A stretch of 47,603 nucleotides of DNA from an uncultured Gammaproteobacteria bacterium (GCA_903862645.1 CAIOZF010000224.1:1-47603), one strand, 5' to 3'; positions 16,336 through 24,277 are shown, counted from the first letter of the stretch. Program-made: numbers and translations. The notes: a model not told the origin generated them from the letters alone.

Positions 16336-16511
16336 CGCTATTGGCGCCATGACTTTGAAGCTACCACACCGCCACCAAAGAGATCCCTCCGGTCGGCGAT
16401 CTGAAGGTGAATGTCGATGGCAGTATTACATTGAAGTTTGAAGGTCAACCGCTGACGTTGAAACCTGAGTTCGAAGTTGTTCCCGGCGCGACAAGCAGCG
16501 ATTCTATGTAA
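16336..16511 (+). pseudogene. C-terminal remnant of an unidentified gene
   Basis: One frame reads RYWRHDFEATTPPP and a second, shifted frame continues EIPPVGDLKVNVDG, ITLKFEGQPLTLKPEFEVVPG and stops at TAA 16509-16511. The composition is clearly protein-like in both parts and they fit end to end with a single frame change near 16375. There is no start codon or upstream homology after the DUF5916 stop. I cannot name the family. It is probably the tail of an exported protein left after a deletion. Confidence 0.4.
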
Positions 16512-16532
16512 AGCCGTAGTGTGAGATAGTCC

Positions 16533-16572
16533 AAAGGGAGAGTGGGGGCGGTGCCCCTGCTCTCCCTTTTTT
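16533..16572. terminator. Strong hairpin terminator, two-sided
   Basis: AAAGGGAGAG with TGGGGGC pairs almost perfectly with GCCCCTG and CTCTCCCTTT across a GGT loop, and a run of six T follows on the plus strand. A run of A precedes the stem only briefly, so action on plus-strand transcripts is the main expectation. It closes the DUF5916 unit and separates it from the LysE gene, whose start lies 19 bases downstream. Confidence 0.85.
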
Positions 16573-16590
16573 ATTGGTATTGAATTCTCC

Positions 16591-17202
16591 ATGCTCAATC
16601 TGTTTTTTGCCGCTTTTCTGTTGGGCCTGATCTACAACGCCATGCCAGGAGCCGTCTTTGCCGAGACAGTGCGCCAAGGTGTGCGTGGTGGTTTTGCTCC
16701 CGCTCTGGCGGTGCAACTGGGTTCTCTCAGTGGCGATGCTTTGTGGGCCATACTGGGATTGTCTGGTGTCGGACTGTTGCTGCAATTGGAGTGGTTGCGA
16801 GTTCCGGTTGCCTTGGCAGGGAGTGGCTATCTGATATATCTGGCCTGGGACGCCTGGCGTGCGGCGGGCCAGGACTTCCTGGTGAATATCGATACCACCC
16901 AGTGTCAGCGGCAGGCCTTGCGGGCAGGGGCGCTGATTTCCCTCACCAATCCGCATAATCTGGCTTACTGGGCGGCAGTAGGCAGTGCGCTGGGTGCTAT
17001 TGGCGTGCCGGATCCACAAACGGTGGACTATGCCGTCTTCTTTGCGGGATTCATGCTTTGCTCTCTATGTTGGTGCTTTTTCTGCGCGGCCCTGGTGGAT
17101 AGACTGTTCCGCCGTGCGGGCCGGGGTTGGGCGGCCATGACCTATAAATTCTGTGCGCTTGCGTTTCTATTGCTGGCGCTTACTTCTCTGGGGACTCTAT
17201 GA
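16591..17202 (+). CDS. LysE/RhtB family exporter
   Basis: A 203-residue inner-membrane protein with five or six hydrophobic segments. It has the LysE/RhtB family opening FLLGLIYNAMPGAVFAETVRQG, in which the usual PGP reads MPGA, and the helix-breaking SLTNPHNLAYWAAVG that matches the conserved NPK/NPxxxxFW motif. Members export amino acids or related metabolites. The usual signature is slightly altered, so the substrate may differ from typical RhtB proteins. The gene overlaps the RDD gene by four bases (ATGA), which indicates translational coupling. Confidence 0.85.
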   Translation: MLNLFFAAFLLGLIYNAMPGAVFAETVRQGVRGGFAPALAVQLGSLSGDALWAILGLSGVGLLLQLEWLRVPVALAGSGYLIYLAWDAWRAAGQDFLVNIDTTQCQRQALRAGALISLTNPHNLAYWAAVGSALGAIGVPDPQTVDYAVFFAGFMLCSLCWCFFCAALVDRLFRRAGRGWAAMTYKFCALAFLLLALTSLGTL

Positions 17203-17654
17203 ACAACATGGAATACGCAGGCTTCTGGGTGCGGGTTGGCGCCTCGCTGATCGACACGGTGCTGGTGATGTTCATCATTGTGCCCGCGCTGACGTTCATT
17301 TACGGGGGTGGCTACTGGCTGGGTGGGGTATCCGCCACGGGGTTGTGGGACATCCTGTTCAACTACATTCTGCCCGGCGTCGCTGTCGTGCTGTTCTGGA
17401 TCTACAAGTCGGCGACGCCGGGCAAGATGGCCCTGCGTCTGATGGTGGTCGATGCCAGGACCGGCGGCAAGCCTTCTGTGGGGCAGCTCGTCGGCCGTTA
17501 CCTGGCCTATTACGTGTCCATCCTGCCCCTGTGTCTCGGGCTGATCTGGGTCGGCATCGACAGGAGAAAGCAGGGCTGGCATGACAAGCTGGCTGGCACC
17601 GTGGTTATCCGAAGGCTGGACAAGGAACCGGTGCAGTTCGAAACTCCGCAATAA
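17199..17654 (+). CDS. RDD family membrane protein
   Basis: A 151-residue protein of the RDD family. It begins YAGFWVRVGASLIDTVLVMFII, with the R and D of the RDD signature, then a second hydrophobic hairpin and SATPGKMALRLMVVDARTGGKPS, and a last pair of hydrophobic segments before WHDKLAGTVVIRR. RDD proteins are small inner-membrane proteins, some linked to ion exchange, most unassigned. Its ATG lies within the stop of the LysE gene, so both are expressed together. The unit ends about 60 bases before the SOS-regulated dnaE2 promoter. Confidence 0.9.
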   Translation: MNNMEYAGFWVRVGASLIDTVLVMFIIVPALTFIYGGGYWLGGVSATGLWDILFNYILPGVAVVLFWIYKSATPGKMALRLMVVDARTGGKPSVGQLVGRYLAYYVSILPLCLGLIWVGIDRRKQGWHDKLAGTVVIRRLDKEPVQFETPQ

Positions 17655-17713
17655 GTCTCTCAGGGGCAAGTATTCCGGGGGATCGTGATTGACTCTCTGC
17701 GACTCGCATAATA

Positions 17714-17729
17714 CTGTACATATAAACAG
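17714..17729 (+). promoter_or_regulatory. LexA box of dnaE2
   Basis: CTGT-ACATATAA-ACAG is a perfect CTGT-N8-ACAG SOS operator, 17 bases before the dnaE2 ATG. A TTGACT at 17689-17694 stands 17 bases upstream of TACTGT, so the box probably covers the -10 region. The same extended sequence, differing at one base, lies upstream of imuA (23063-23078). Confidence 0.92.
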
Positions 17730-17746
17730 TATTATGTGCCGCCTCC

Positions 17747-20700
17747 ATGACCTCGCCTTCCATCACTTCTCCCGCTTATGCCGAGCTGCATTGCCTCAGC
17801 AATTTCACCTTTCTGCATGGCGCCTCCTCTCCGGAGGAGCTGGTCTCACAGGCTTGCGCACTCGGTTATGCCGCGCTGGCTATCACCGATGAATGCACGC
17901 TCAGTGGTGTCGTGCGGGCTCACATGGCGGCGCGCGATAACGGGCTGAAGCTGATTATCGGCAGCCGCTTTGTGCTGGAGGATGGCCTCTGTGTTGTGCT
18001 GCTGGCGCGCAATCGGCGTGGCTATGGGCAGCTCTCCCATCTGATCACGCTGGCGCGGCGGCAGGCGGCCAAAGGCTGTTATCGGATAGACCGCGCGCTG
18101 ATAGAGGCGCAGGCCCTTGCTGGAGGGCTGGATGCCTGCCTTGCCCTGTGGGTGCCTTCTGCCCGGCGCCCGACAGCTGCTGAACCGACAAGCGCAGAGT
18201 CGGCAGGCGAGGAAGGCGCATGGCTGAATGCGTTGTTGCCAGGGCGGGTCTGGATTGCTGTTGAGTTGTTGCTGCGGGGGGCGGACCGCCGTCGGCTTGC
18301 CGCTCTGCAGGCGCTGGGGCAGAAGCTGGGCTTGCCGTTGGTGGCCAGCGGCGCTGTGACTATGCACGTTCCCGAGCGGCGGATGCTGTGCGACACCCTG
18401 GCAGCCATTCGTCTGGGGTGCCGGGTCGACGAGCTCGGCTTCGATATTCCCGGCAATGGTGAACAGCACCTGCGTCGGCTGGCGCGGCTGGCGAAGCTGT
18501 ATCCGCCGGAATTGCTCGAGGAGAGTGTCCGCATTGCCTCTCTTTGCCAGTTTTCGCTGAGTGAACTGCGCTACGAATACCCCCACGAGCTGGTGCCGGC
18601 CGGGCACACTGCGAGCAGCTGGCTGCGTGAGCTGACCGAGCAGGGCATGCGGCGGCGCTGGCCGGATGGTATTTCTTCCGAGGTGCATGCGCTGGTGGAG
18701 AAAGAACTTAAGCTGGTGGCTGAGCTGGCCTATGAGCACTTCTTTCTCACTGTGCATGACATCGTGGTGTTTGCCCGCAGCCGTCACATTCTCTGTCAGG
18801 GGCGCGGCTCGGCAGCGAACTCGGTGATCTGCTACTGCCTCGGCATCACGTCCGTGGACCCTGCGCGCATGCAGCTGCTGTTCGAGCGCTTCCTGTCCAA
18901 AGAGCGTGATGAGCCACCGGACATCGATGTCGACTTCGAGCACGAGCGGCGCGAGGAGGTGATCCAGTACATCTACGCCAAGTACGGGCGTGAGCGGGCA
19001 GCTCTGGCGGCGACGGTGATCTGCTATCGACCGCGCTCGGCGATTCGCGATGTGGCGCGGGCGCTGGGTATCGATGAGGCGGTTGCCGAGCGGTTGAGCA
19101 AGTCGGTGGACTGGTATGCCGAGCGGATTGAGGTCTCTCTGGATCCGGATGAACTGGGTATCACACCAGCTTTTCTGCAACTGCTGGTGACGCTGGTGCA
19201 GAGCCTGATTGGCTTCCCGCGCCATCTCTCTCAGCACGTGGGCGGCTTCGTGATCAGTCAGGGTCCGCTCTCGGAGCTGGTGCCGGTGGAGAACGCGGCC
19301 ATGGCGCAGCGTACTGTCATCCAGTGGGAGAAAGGGGACCTAGAGGCGCTGGGCTTGTTGAAGGTGGACGTGCTGGCGCTGGGCATGCTCACCGCAATCC
19401 GCAAGGCGCTGCAGCTGGTGCAGGACACCAAGGGGCAGACACTGGAGATGCGCGACATCCCTGCAAACGATGCGGCGGTGTACGAGATGATCTGTGCCGC
19501 CGACACTGTGGGTGTTTTCCAGATCGAGTCACGTGCGCAGATGAGCATGCTGCCACGCCTGCAACCGCGCAATTACTATGATCTGGTGATTCAGGTCGCC
19601 ATCGTGCGGCCCGGTCCGATCCAGGGCAACATGGTGCATCCCTATCTGGCGCGGCGTGCCGGGCGTGAGCCGGTGTCCTATCCGAGTGATGCCGTCCGAC
19701 AGGTGTTGGAGCGGACATTAGGCATTCCCATCTTTCAGGAGCAGGTGATGAAGCTCGCCATTGTCGCAGCAGGCTTCAGTGGCGGGGAGGCAGATCAGCT
19801 GCGGCGGGCGATGGCGGCCTGGAAGAAGAAAGGGGGGCTTGAGCCATTCCGCGACAAGCTGATACAAGGCATGACCGGGCGTGGCTACAGCGAAGGCTTT
19901 GCGCTGCAGATCTACAGTCAGATCAAAGGTTTTGGCGAGTACGGCTTTCCCGAATCCCATTCGGCCAGTTTCGCGCTGCTGGCCTATGTCTCGGCTTGGC
20001 TCAAGTATCACCACCCCGCCGCCTTTACCTGCGCACTCCTGAACAGTCACCCGATGGGCTTCTATGGGCCTTCACAGCTGGTGCAGGATGCGCAGCGGCA
20101 CGGCATTACGGTGTTGCCGGTGACGGTCAACCACAGTGCGGTGGACTGTACGCTGGAGTCTGCACTGCCTGTGTCTTCCCAGCTCGGCCTGAAATTGTGC
20201 TTGCGGCTGGGCTTGCGACTGGTGAAAGGGTTGTCGCTGGATGGCGCTCAGCGTGTGCATGAGGCGCGGCTTTTGGGCCCCTTCCGCACGGTAGCGGAGC
20301 TGGTCGAGCGTTGTGCGCTCAACAACAGGGATAGCGAGGCGCTAGCCGCCGCCGATGCCTTGCAGGGGCTGACCAGTGACCGGCACCGAGCCTTCTGGGA
20401 GGTCGCCGGTTATGAGAAAAGCCTGCCGCTTTTTGCGGTGCCAGACGCGGCGGGTCAGGGGCCCGACGACTGGCCGCAGACAGGGGGCGATGGGCAGGGG
20501 CCTTTGGAGATCATGCTGCCCAGACCCACCGAGGCGCAGAACATCATCGCCGATTACATCAGCACCGGGCTGACGCTGCGGCGTCACCCACTCGCGCTGC
20601 TGCGCTCGCACTTGCAGCGCTACCGGGTCGTGACAGCCGCACAACTGCCGCAACTGACGGATGGTTCGCTGGTGAAGGTGGTCGGCATCTTCACCTCGCG

Positions 20701-20947
20701 GCAGCGCCCGCAGACGGCCTCCGGGGTTACCTTCGTGACGCTGGAAGACGAGACCGGCTTTCTCAATGTGGTGGTGTGGTCAGCTGTGTCGGATCGGCAT
20801 CGTCTGACGGTGCGCGAGGCGTTGCTGCTGGGGGTGAGTGGCAGGGTGCAGATGAGCGAGGGGGTGATTCATGTGCTGGCGGGTGAGCTGGTTGATCTCA
20901 GTTCTTGGCTGGCAGCGCTGGAGCTGAAGTCGCGGGATTTCTGCTAG
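17747..20947 (+). CDS. dnaE2: Error-prone DNA polymerase DnaE2 (ImuC)
   Basis: A 1066-residue C-family DNA polymerase alpha subunit of the DnaE2/ImuC type, the catalytic part of the damage-induced mutasome. The N-terminal PHP domain starts AELHCLSNFTFLHGASSPEEL. The palm carries PPDIDVDF with the catalytic aspartates at about D392 and D394, followed by HERREEVIQYIY. PRHLSQHVGGFVIS, GLLKVDVLALGMLTA and FPESHSASFALLAY are DnaE landmarks. The C-terminal OB domain has LVKVVGIFTSRQRP and TLEDETGFLNVVVW. The length near 1,050 is typical of DnaE2 and shorter than replicative DnaE. ATG 17747 lies 17 bases after the LexA box. It ends 9 bases before the stop of imuB on the other strand, an arrangement unlike the usual imuA-imuB-dnaE2 operon. 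Confidence 0.95.
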   Translation: MTSPSITSPAYAELHCLSNFTFLHGASSPEELVSQACALGYAALAITDECTLSGVVRAHMAARDNGLKLIIGSRFVLEDGLCVVLLARNRRGYGQLSHLITLARRQAAKGCYRIDRALIEAQALAGGLDACLALWVPSARRPTAAEPTSAESAGEEGAWLNALLPGRVWIAVELLLRGADRRRLAALQALGQKLGLPLVASGAVTMHVPERRMLCDTLAAIRLGCRVDELGFDIPGNGEQHLRRLARLAKLYPPELLEESVRIASLCQFSLSELRYEYPHELVPAGHTASSWLRELTEQGMRRRWPDGISSEVHALVEKELKLVAELAYEHFFLTVHDIVVFARSRHILCQGRGSAANSVICYCLGITSVDPARMQLLFERFLSKERDEPPDIDVDFEHERREEVIQYIYAKYGRERAALAATVICYRPRSAIRDVARALGIDEAVAERLSKSVDWYAERIEVSLDPDELGITPAFLQLLVTLVQSLIGFPRHLSQHVGGFVISQGPLSELVPVENAAMAQRTVIQWEKGDLEALGLLKVDVLALGMLTAIRKALQLVQDTKGQTLEMRDIPANDAAVYEMICAADTVGVFQIESRAQMSMLPRLQPRNYYDLVIQVAIVRPGPIQGNMVHPYLARRAGREPVSYPSDAVRQVLERTLGIPIFQEQVMKLAIVAAGFSGGEADQLRRAMAAWKKKGGLEPFRDKLIQGMTGRGYSEGFALQIYSQIKGFGEYGFPESHSASFALLAYVSAWLKYHHPAAFTCALLNSHPMGFYGPSQLVQDAQRHGITVLPVTVNHSAVDCTLESALPVSSQLGLKLCLRLGLRLVKGLSLDGAQRVHEARLLGPFRTVAELVERCALNNRDSEALAAADALQGLTSDRHRAFWEVAGYEKSLPLFAVPDAAGQGPDDWPQTGGDGQGPLEIMLPRPTEAQNIIADYISTGLTLRRHPLALLRSHLQRYRVVTAAQLPQLTDGSLVKVVGIFTSRQRPQTASGVTFVTLEDETGFLNVVVWSAVSDRHRLTVREALLLGVSGRVQMSEGVIHVLAGELVDLSSWLAALELKSRDFC

Positions 20948-20956
20948 TCATCGTTG

Positions 20957-22402
20957 CTAATCAAAGATGCCGTGCAGAAACCAGTTCCGCTCGCGGCCAT
21001 GTTCTTCAGAGCGGGCGTGGAATATCCACAGGTGCATGCCTTGCCGGTTGCGTGCCACGTAGTAGTCACGCCGGATCTCCTGGCCGCTCCACCAGCCTGT
21101 TTCGATACGCTCCGGGCCGCTCAGTAGACGCAGGCTGCTGCGGTAGTACAGGCGGCCCTGCTCCTGTCGCAAAGGCAGAGGTTCGGGCAATAACCAGCAG
21201 GGTCGCTGACTGGCTGTCGCTGCCTCCATGGAGGCGTTAGCCGCGCCGACTGTTGAGCCATACGTCAGCCCCTGTCCCGCCTGCTCCGGGCGATGCGCGT
21301 TCCTGCAGAGAAGGCTGCACACGGCGGCGTTGCCCAAGCGTGCCTGGAGCTGTTCCAGCAGCGGGATGATGAGGTGGCGCGAGGAGGGTGCTGATGAACG
21401 TGCCGTTTCTACCCCCGATAGTGAATGAACACTGGCATGGAAAGGCTCGAAATGCGTGACTTCAATCTGGATGCCGAGAACCGGTGCAGGCAGCACCAGA
21501 GTGTCGAGACGCGTCTGTGCGAGCAGCCGCAGATGATCCTCCGCACGGCTGGGCTGGCGCAGTTCGAGGTCCAGCGCTGTGGCTTGCTGATGTTCATGCT
21601 CCAGGTTCAGGCTCACATGAGTGGCGGCCAGTTCGCGCTGGCGCAGAAAGCCACAGAGCCGGGCCAGCAATTCTTCGGCCCCATGCAGCAGGATTTGAGT
21701 GTTTTCCACAGCGTACTCAAACTCCAGTCGGGAGCGGAAGAAGGGCGGACTCTGGTAGGGCTTGATCGGGCTAGCAACCTTGCCGAGACAGCGGTCGAGC
21801 TGGCCTACGAAGTCCGCGCCGAAGCGTTGCCAGAGTCCGTGCTGGGGCAGGCGCCAGAGATCGCGAAGCCGGCGCAGGCCGCTGTTGTGCAATTGCCTGC
21901 TTTTGTGTGCCGGCTGAGGCAGCAACTGCACGGGCAACCCGCCCAATGCCGAGCGCAGATTTTCCGGGCGGTATACCAGCACGTTGCAGCCTGCCCGTGC
22001 CAGCAGCAGGCTGGCAGCGGGAGTGGGGCTGGCGGCCTGTTGAATGTCGCCGGGCAGCCCCCAGGACTGCAGCAGCGGCAGCAACTGTGCCTGCAGACGG
22101 CTGCGGATACGCTGGATGCCCCCGAAATAATTGAGCGTGCTGCGCACCTCGAAGACGAAGCTGTCGGGGGGCTCGATGCTGACGCTCGCGCTGAGACTGC
22201 CGAGCAGTTCCGCGATCGCGGTTTGTCGCGCGGTGTACGCCAGCGTGTCGGCAGTCATCAGCTGCGGCAGACAGATGGCGTACCACAGTGGTGTGCGCCG
22301 TGCAGCAGCCTGCTTTTTCCCTGCAGGCGCCTCGGGTGCGACGGGGCGCACGGCATGGAGAGTCCGGGGCAGCAGCGGCAACTGGTAAAGTCTTCCGCTC
22401 AT
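20957..22402 (-). CDS. imuB: ImuB, Y-family-like mutasome protein
   Basis: A 481-residue protein of the ImuB family, a Y-family polymerase relative without catalytic activity that links DnaE2 to the beta clamp. The little-finger and palm fold is seen in PPDSFVFEVRSTLNYFGGI, where Y polymerases would carry acidic catalytic residues, so the active site is absent as expected. LRRLRDLWRLPQHGLWQRFG is the helix-hairpin part, and the end GWWSGQEIRRDYYVARN followed by RNWFLHGIFD is the conserved ImuB tail. Its ATG overlaps the imuA stop by four bases (ATGA). The N-terminus (about 1-35) is Pro/Ala-rich and variable. Confidence 0.92.
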   Translation of the reverse strand: MSGRLYQLPLLPRTLHAVRPVAPEAPAGKKQAAARRTPLWYAICLPQLMTADTLAYTARQTAIAELLGSLSASVSIEPPDSFVFEVRSTLNYFGGIQRIRSRLQAQLLPLLQSWGLPGDIQQAASPTPAASLLLARAGCNVLVYRPENLRSALGGLPVQLLPQPAHKSRQLHNSGLRRLRDLWRLPQHGLWQRFGADFVGQLDRCLGKVASPIKPYQSPPFFRSRLEFEYAVENTQILLHGAEELLARLCGFLRQRELAATHVSLNLEHEHQQATALDLELRQPSRAEDHLRLLAQTRLDTLVLPAPVLGIQIEVTHFEPFHASVHSLSGVETARSSAPSSRHLIIPLLEQLQARLGNAAVCSLLCRNAHRPEQAGQGLTYGSTVGAANASMEAATASQRPCWLLPEPLPLRQEQGRLYYRSSLRLLSGPERIETGWWSGQEIRRDYYVARNRQGMHLWIFHARSEEHGRERNWFLHGIFD

Positions 22403-23058
22403 GGTGTGCTCCTCGCCAGCCTGACCGAGTCCCGGCGATAACTGCCGCGCGCCTTCAACACCGTCACCTGCAGCTCCTCTTCATCGCTGTCCACCCGCAG
22501 TTGCAACACCGCGCTGGAATGGCGGACATGGCGATGGTGGAAGAGGACGCCCAGAGTCCTCCCCGTGCTAGCTGCCAGTTGCAGACGCCGGATGTGCTTG
22601 CCGGAGAGTTTGTCCGGCCAGGCCAGCACCAGCGCACAGGCCTCATTCTGCAAAGCCTTCTCCATGCTCCACAGCGCCTGTACAGGTGTTGCACGATCCG
22701 GACTGACGACGATGATCTGCCCGGTGGCAATGCCCGCCTGAGTGAGTGCTGGCGCATAAGGCAGGCAGGGCGGGGAGACCCACAGTATCCACTTACCTTG
22801 CTGGCTCAGGTTGCGCAGCAGTGGCAGCACCAATTGCAGTTCGCCAGCGCCCCAGAGCGGGGTGATGATTTCGACCAGGGCGCTGGCGGGCCAACCTCCC
22901 CAGGGCAAGCAGGCATTCAATGCCGGATACCCACTGCAAAACCCCGGCAGATGCTTGTTCTGTGTGGAGCTGGCAGCGAGCTGATGCTCACCTCCACGCC
23001 ACAGCAAAGAGCTGTTCAGCAGAGATTCGAGGGATTTTGGGGTGTCGAGATTCGCCAT
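22399..23058 (-). CDS. imuA: ImuA, RecA-like mutasome protein
   Basis: A 219-residue protein of the ImuA family (SulA/RecA-like fold), required with ImuB and DnaE2 for damage-induced mutagenesis. The typical pieces are SLLWRGGE near the start, a GYPALNACLPWGGWPASALVEI block that mirrors RecA-family starts, GAGELQLVLPLL, and LVLAWPDKLSGKHIRRLQLAA. I place the start at 23058 (MANLDTPKS), 4 bases from the LexA box. An in-frame ATG at 23070 would lie inside the box and is less likely. No ribosome site is visible between box and ATG, so the message may be nearly leaderless. It is translationally coupled to imuB. Confidence 0.88.
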   Translation of the reverse strand: MANLDTPKSLESLLNSSLLWRGGEHQLAASSTQNKHLPGFCSGYPALNACLPWGGWPASALVEIITPLWGAGELQLVLPLLRNLSQQGKWILWVSPPCLPYAPALTQAGIATGQIIVVSPDRATPVQALWSMEKALQNEACALVLAWPDKLSGKHIRRLQLAASTGRTLGVLFHHRHVRHSSAVLQLRVDSDEEELQVTVLKARGSYRRDSVRLARSTP

Positions 23059-23062
23059 AATA

Positions 23063-23078
23063 CTGTACATATTAACAG
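23063..23078 (-). promoter_or_regulatory. LexA box of imuA-imuB
   Basis: Read on the plus strand the site is CTGT-ACATATTA-ACAG, a perfect SOS operator next to the imuA start. Including flanks, CATAATACTGTACATAT(A/T)AACAGTATTA is shared with the dnaE2 box over 27 bases with one difference. This identity suggests a duplication of one regulatory segment or strong selection for equal induction. Confidence 0.92.
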
Positions 23079-23263
23079 TATTAAAACCTTCGGCAAGACA
23101 GAGATAAGAGGTGTTCCGAACAGATATCTTGACTTAATTTACACTCCGTCATTTTTATGATTGTCAAACTGGAATTATTATAATAATCTTCAGTCACTTA
23201 GCCTGATTAGCTTAACAGGCTTCTCAGATTACAACTTTAATAGACTGGAAAGCCGGGTAATTA
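23079..23263. other. AT-rich intergenic region with promoter-like elements
   Basis: This stretch holds an inverted repeat AGCCTG...CAGGCT (23200-23221) without a following T-run, and AT-rich blocks such as TTATTATAATAATC near 23175-23188 that could serve as a promoter for the small peptide at 23264. TTGTCA (23161) or TTGACT (23129) could be -35 elements, but the spacing to a -10 is not ideal. No gene is evident. Confidence 0.35.
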
Positions 23264-23356
23264 ATGAAACAAAAACCAGACATGCTCATGGTAGTTGTTG
23301 TCCTGTTTGCCTTGGGAGTTATTGCAAGCGGGGTTGTACAAAGCGGCCTGCTCTAA
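23264..23356 (+). CDS. Small one-helix membrane protein, 30 residues
   Basis: ATG 23264 to TAA 23354-23356 encodes a 30-residue peptide. MKQKPDM gives a positive N-terminus, LMVVVVLFALGVIASGVV is one clean transmembrane helix, and QSGLL ends it. GGAAAG lies about 11 bases upstream, a weak ribosome site. The charge rule and the uninterrupted hydrophobic stretch argue for a real gene although it is very short. I recall similar short membrane peptides in marine gammaproteobacteria but cannot name a family. It lies between the imuA promoter and fau, convergent with fau. Confidence 0.5.
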   Translation: MKQKPDMLMVVVVLFALGVIASGVVQSGLL

Positions 23357-23380
23357 GCTGGCCTGCTCTGCCATTCGATT

Positions 23381-23968
23381 TCACTGCGGCTGGTAAGTCT
23401 TCCAGTCGCTCACAATTCTATCCATCCGGATATCCCAATCCTGCGCCTCCAGTGCGGGCAATCTCTGGCATTCGTGCGCTACACCAATCAACCTGGGGCT
23501 ATGCCTCCCGCGCCTGAAACCAAACGTGCGGTCGTAGTAACCCTTGCCCATCCCCAGCCTCTTGCACGTCGCATCGAAACCCACCAGTGGCACAAACACC
23601 AGATCGAGCGCATGGGCCGGAATGAGCGCCGCAGTGCGCAGGCGTGGCTCATAAATTCCCCAGCGATTCGTCTGCAGCACATCGCCGCTGCGGAAGCGCA
23701 CAAACACGAGAGCATTTTTCTTGTGTGGGTGTATTACGGGAAGATAGCAGTGCTGCCCGCGTTCCAGCGCCGCCGCCAGCAGCAGGCCGGGGTCGATCTC
23801 ACCATCACTGGGCAGATAAAAAGCGATGCGTCTGGCGGCACGGAAAAAGCGTTTTCCGGCGATTTGATCGTAAAGACGTGAAGAGGCGGCGTCCTGCTCT
23901 CTAAGGGACAGTTGACGTCGGATATGCCTGAGGGATTTGCGTAACGAGGTGCGCTCGGATGGGGTCAT
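23381..23968 (-). CDS. fau: 5-formyltetrahydrofolate cyclo-ligase
   Basis: A 195-residue enzyme that converts 5-formyl-THF to 5,10-methenyl-THF using ATP. RKSLRHIRRQLS opens the protein, IAFYLPSDGEID and WGIYEPR form the substrate side, and LGMGKGYYDRTF is the conserved ATP/Mg loop. It is directly downstream of the 6S RNA gene on the same strand, the well-known ssrS-fau (ygfA) arrangement of gammaproteobacteria, where both can be made from one transcript. The folate role also fits the nearby glycine cleavage genes. ATG at 23968 lies within 20 bases of the 6S 3' end. Confidence 0.93.
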   Translation of the reverse strand: MTPSERTSLRKSLRHIRRQLSLREQDAASSRLYDQIAGKRFFRAARRIAFYLPSDGEIDPGLLLAAALERGQHCYLPVIHPHKKNALVFVRFRSGDVLQTNRWGIYEPRLRTAALIPAHALDLVFVPLVGFDATCKRLGMGKGYYDRTFGFRRGRHSPRLIGVAHECQRLPALEAQDWDIRMDRIVSDWKTYQPQ

Positions 23969-23985
23969 GGCATACAGGCAGAAGA

Positions 23986-24171
23986 GATAGAGAAGCTACC
24001 CGGAGCACCGCTACCAGAATAGTCCTGAACCGAAGGGTTCAGGTGGTGACTCCAGCGGTACATAAGGCTTTCCGTCGAGCGGACATGCACAACAGCACCT
24101 TGCAAAGAGCCTCCGGTTTAACAATATCGGCTCAAGAACATTTCTGATTGGCGAATGCTCTAGGTAACTCT
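23986..24171 (-). ncRNA. ssrS: 6S RNA
   Basis: The minus strand between zapA and fau contains GTGCATGTCCGCTCGACGG followed by AAAGCC, the signature of gammaproteobacterial 6S RNA, and CACCACCTGAACC with a CTTCGG-type hairpin (CTGAACC-CTTC-GGTTCAG). The ends pair: AGAGTTACC (24163-24171) with GGTAGCTTCT (near 23989-24000), closing a rod of about 186 nt. A TATACT at 24178-24183 is the likely -10 seven bases before the 5' end. 6S RNA binds RNA polymerase holoenzyme and shifts transcription in stationary phase. Position and synteny support the call; exact ends are estimated from pairing. Confidence 0.9.
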
Positions 24172-24277
24172 GAATCGAGTATATACAACTTGTTTGGGGC
24201 TATCGATAGCCGGATGGAACTTTTTCCGGGTTTTTGGAAGGTGCCTGAGCGGTTTGCAAGGAGCGCGCAAATGGTCT

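Noticed and set aside
17846-19237. A 463-codon frame antisense to dnaE2
   Set aside because: The sense strand encodes an intact polymerase; the antisense has no domain and is Gln/Arg/His-rich.
21425-22441. Plus-strand frame of 338 codons over imuB
   Set aside because: Antisense of imuB without ribosome site or motifs.
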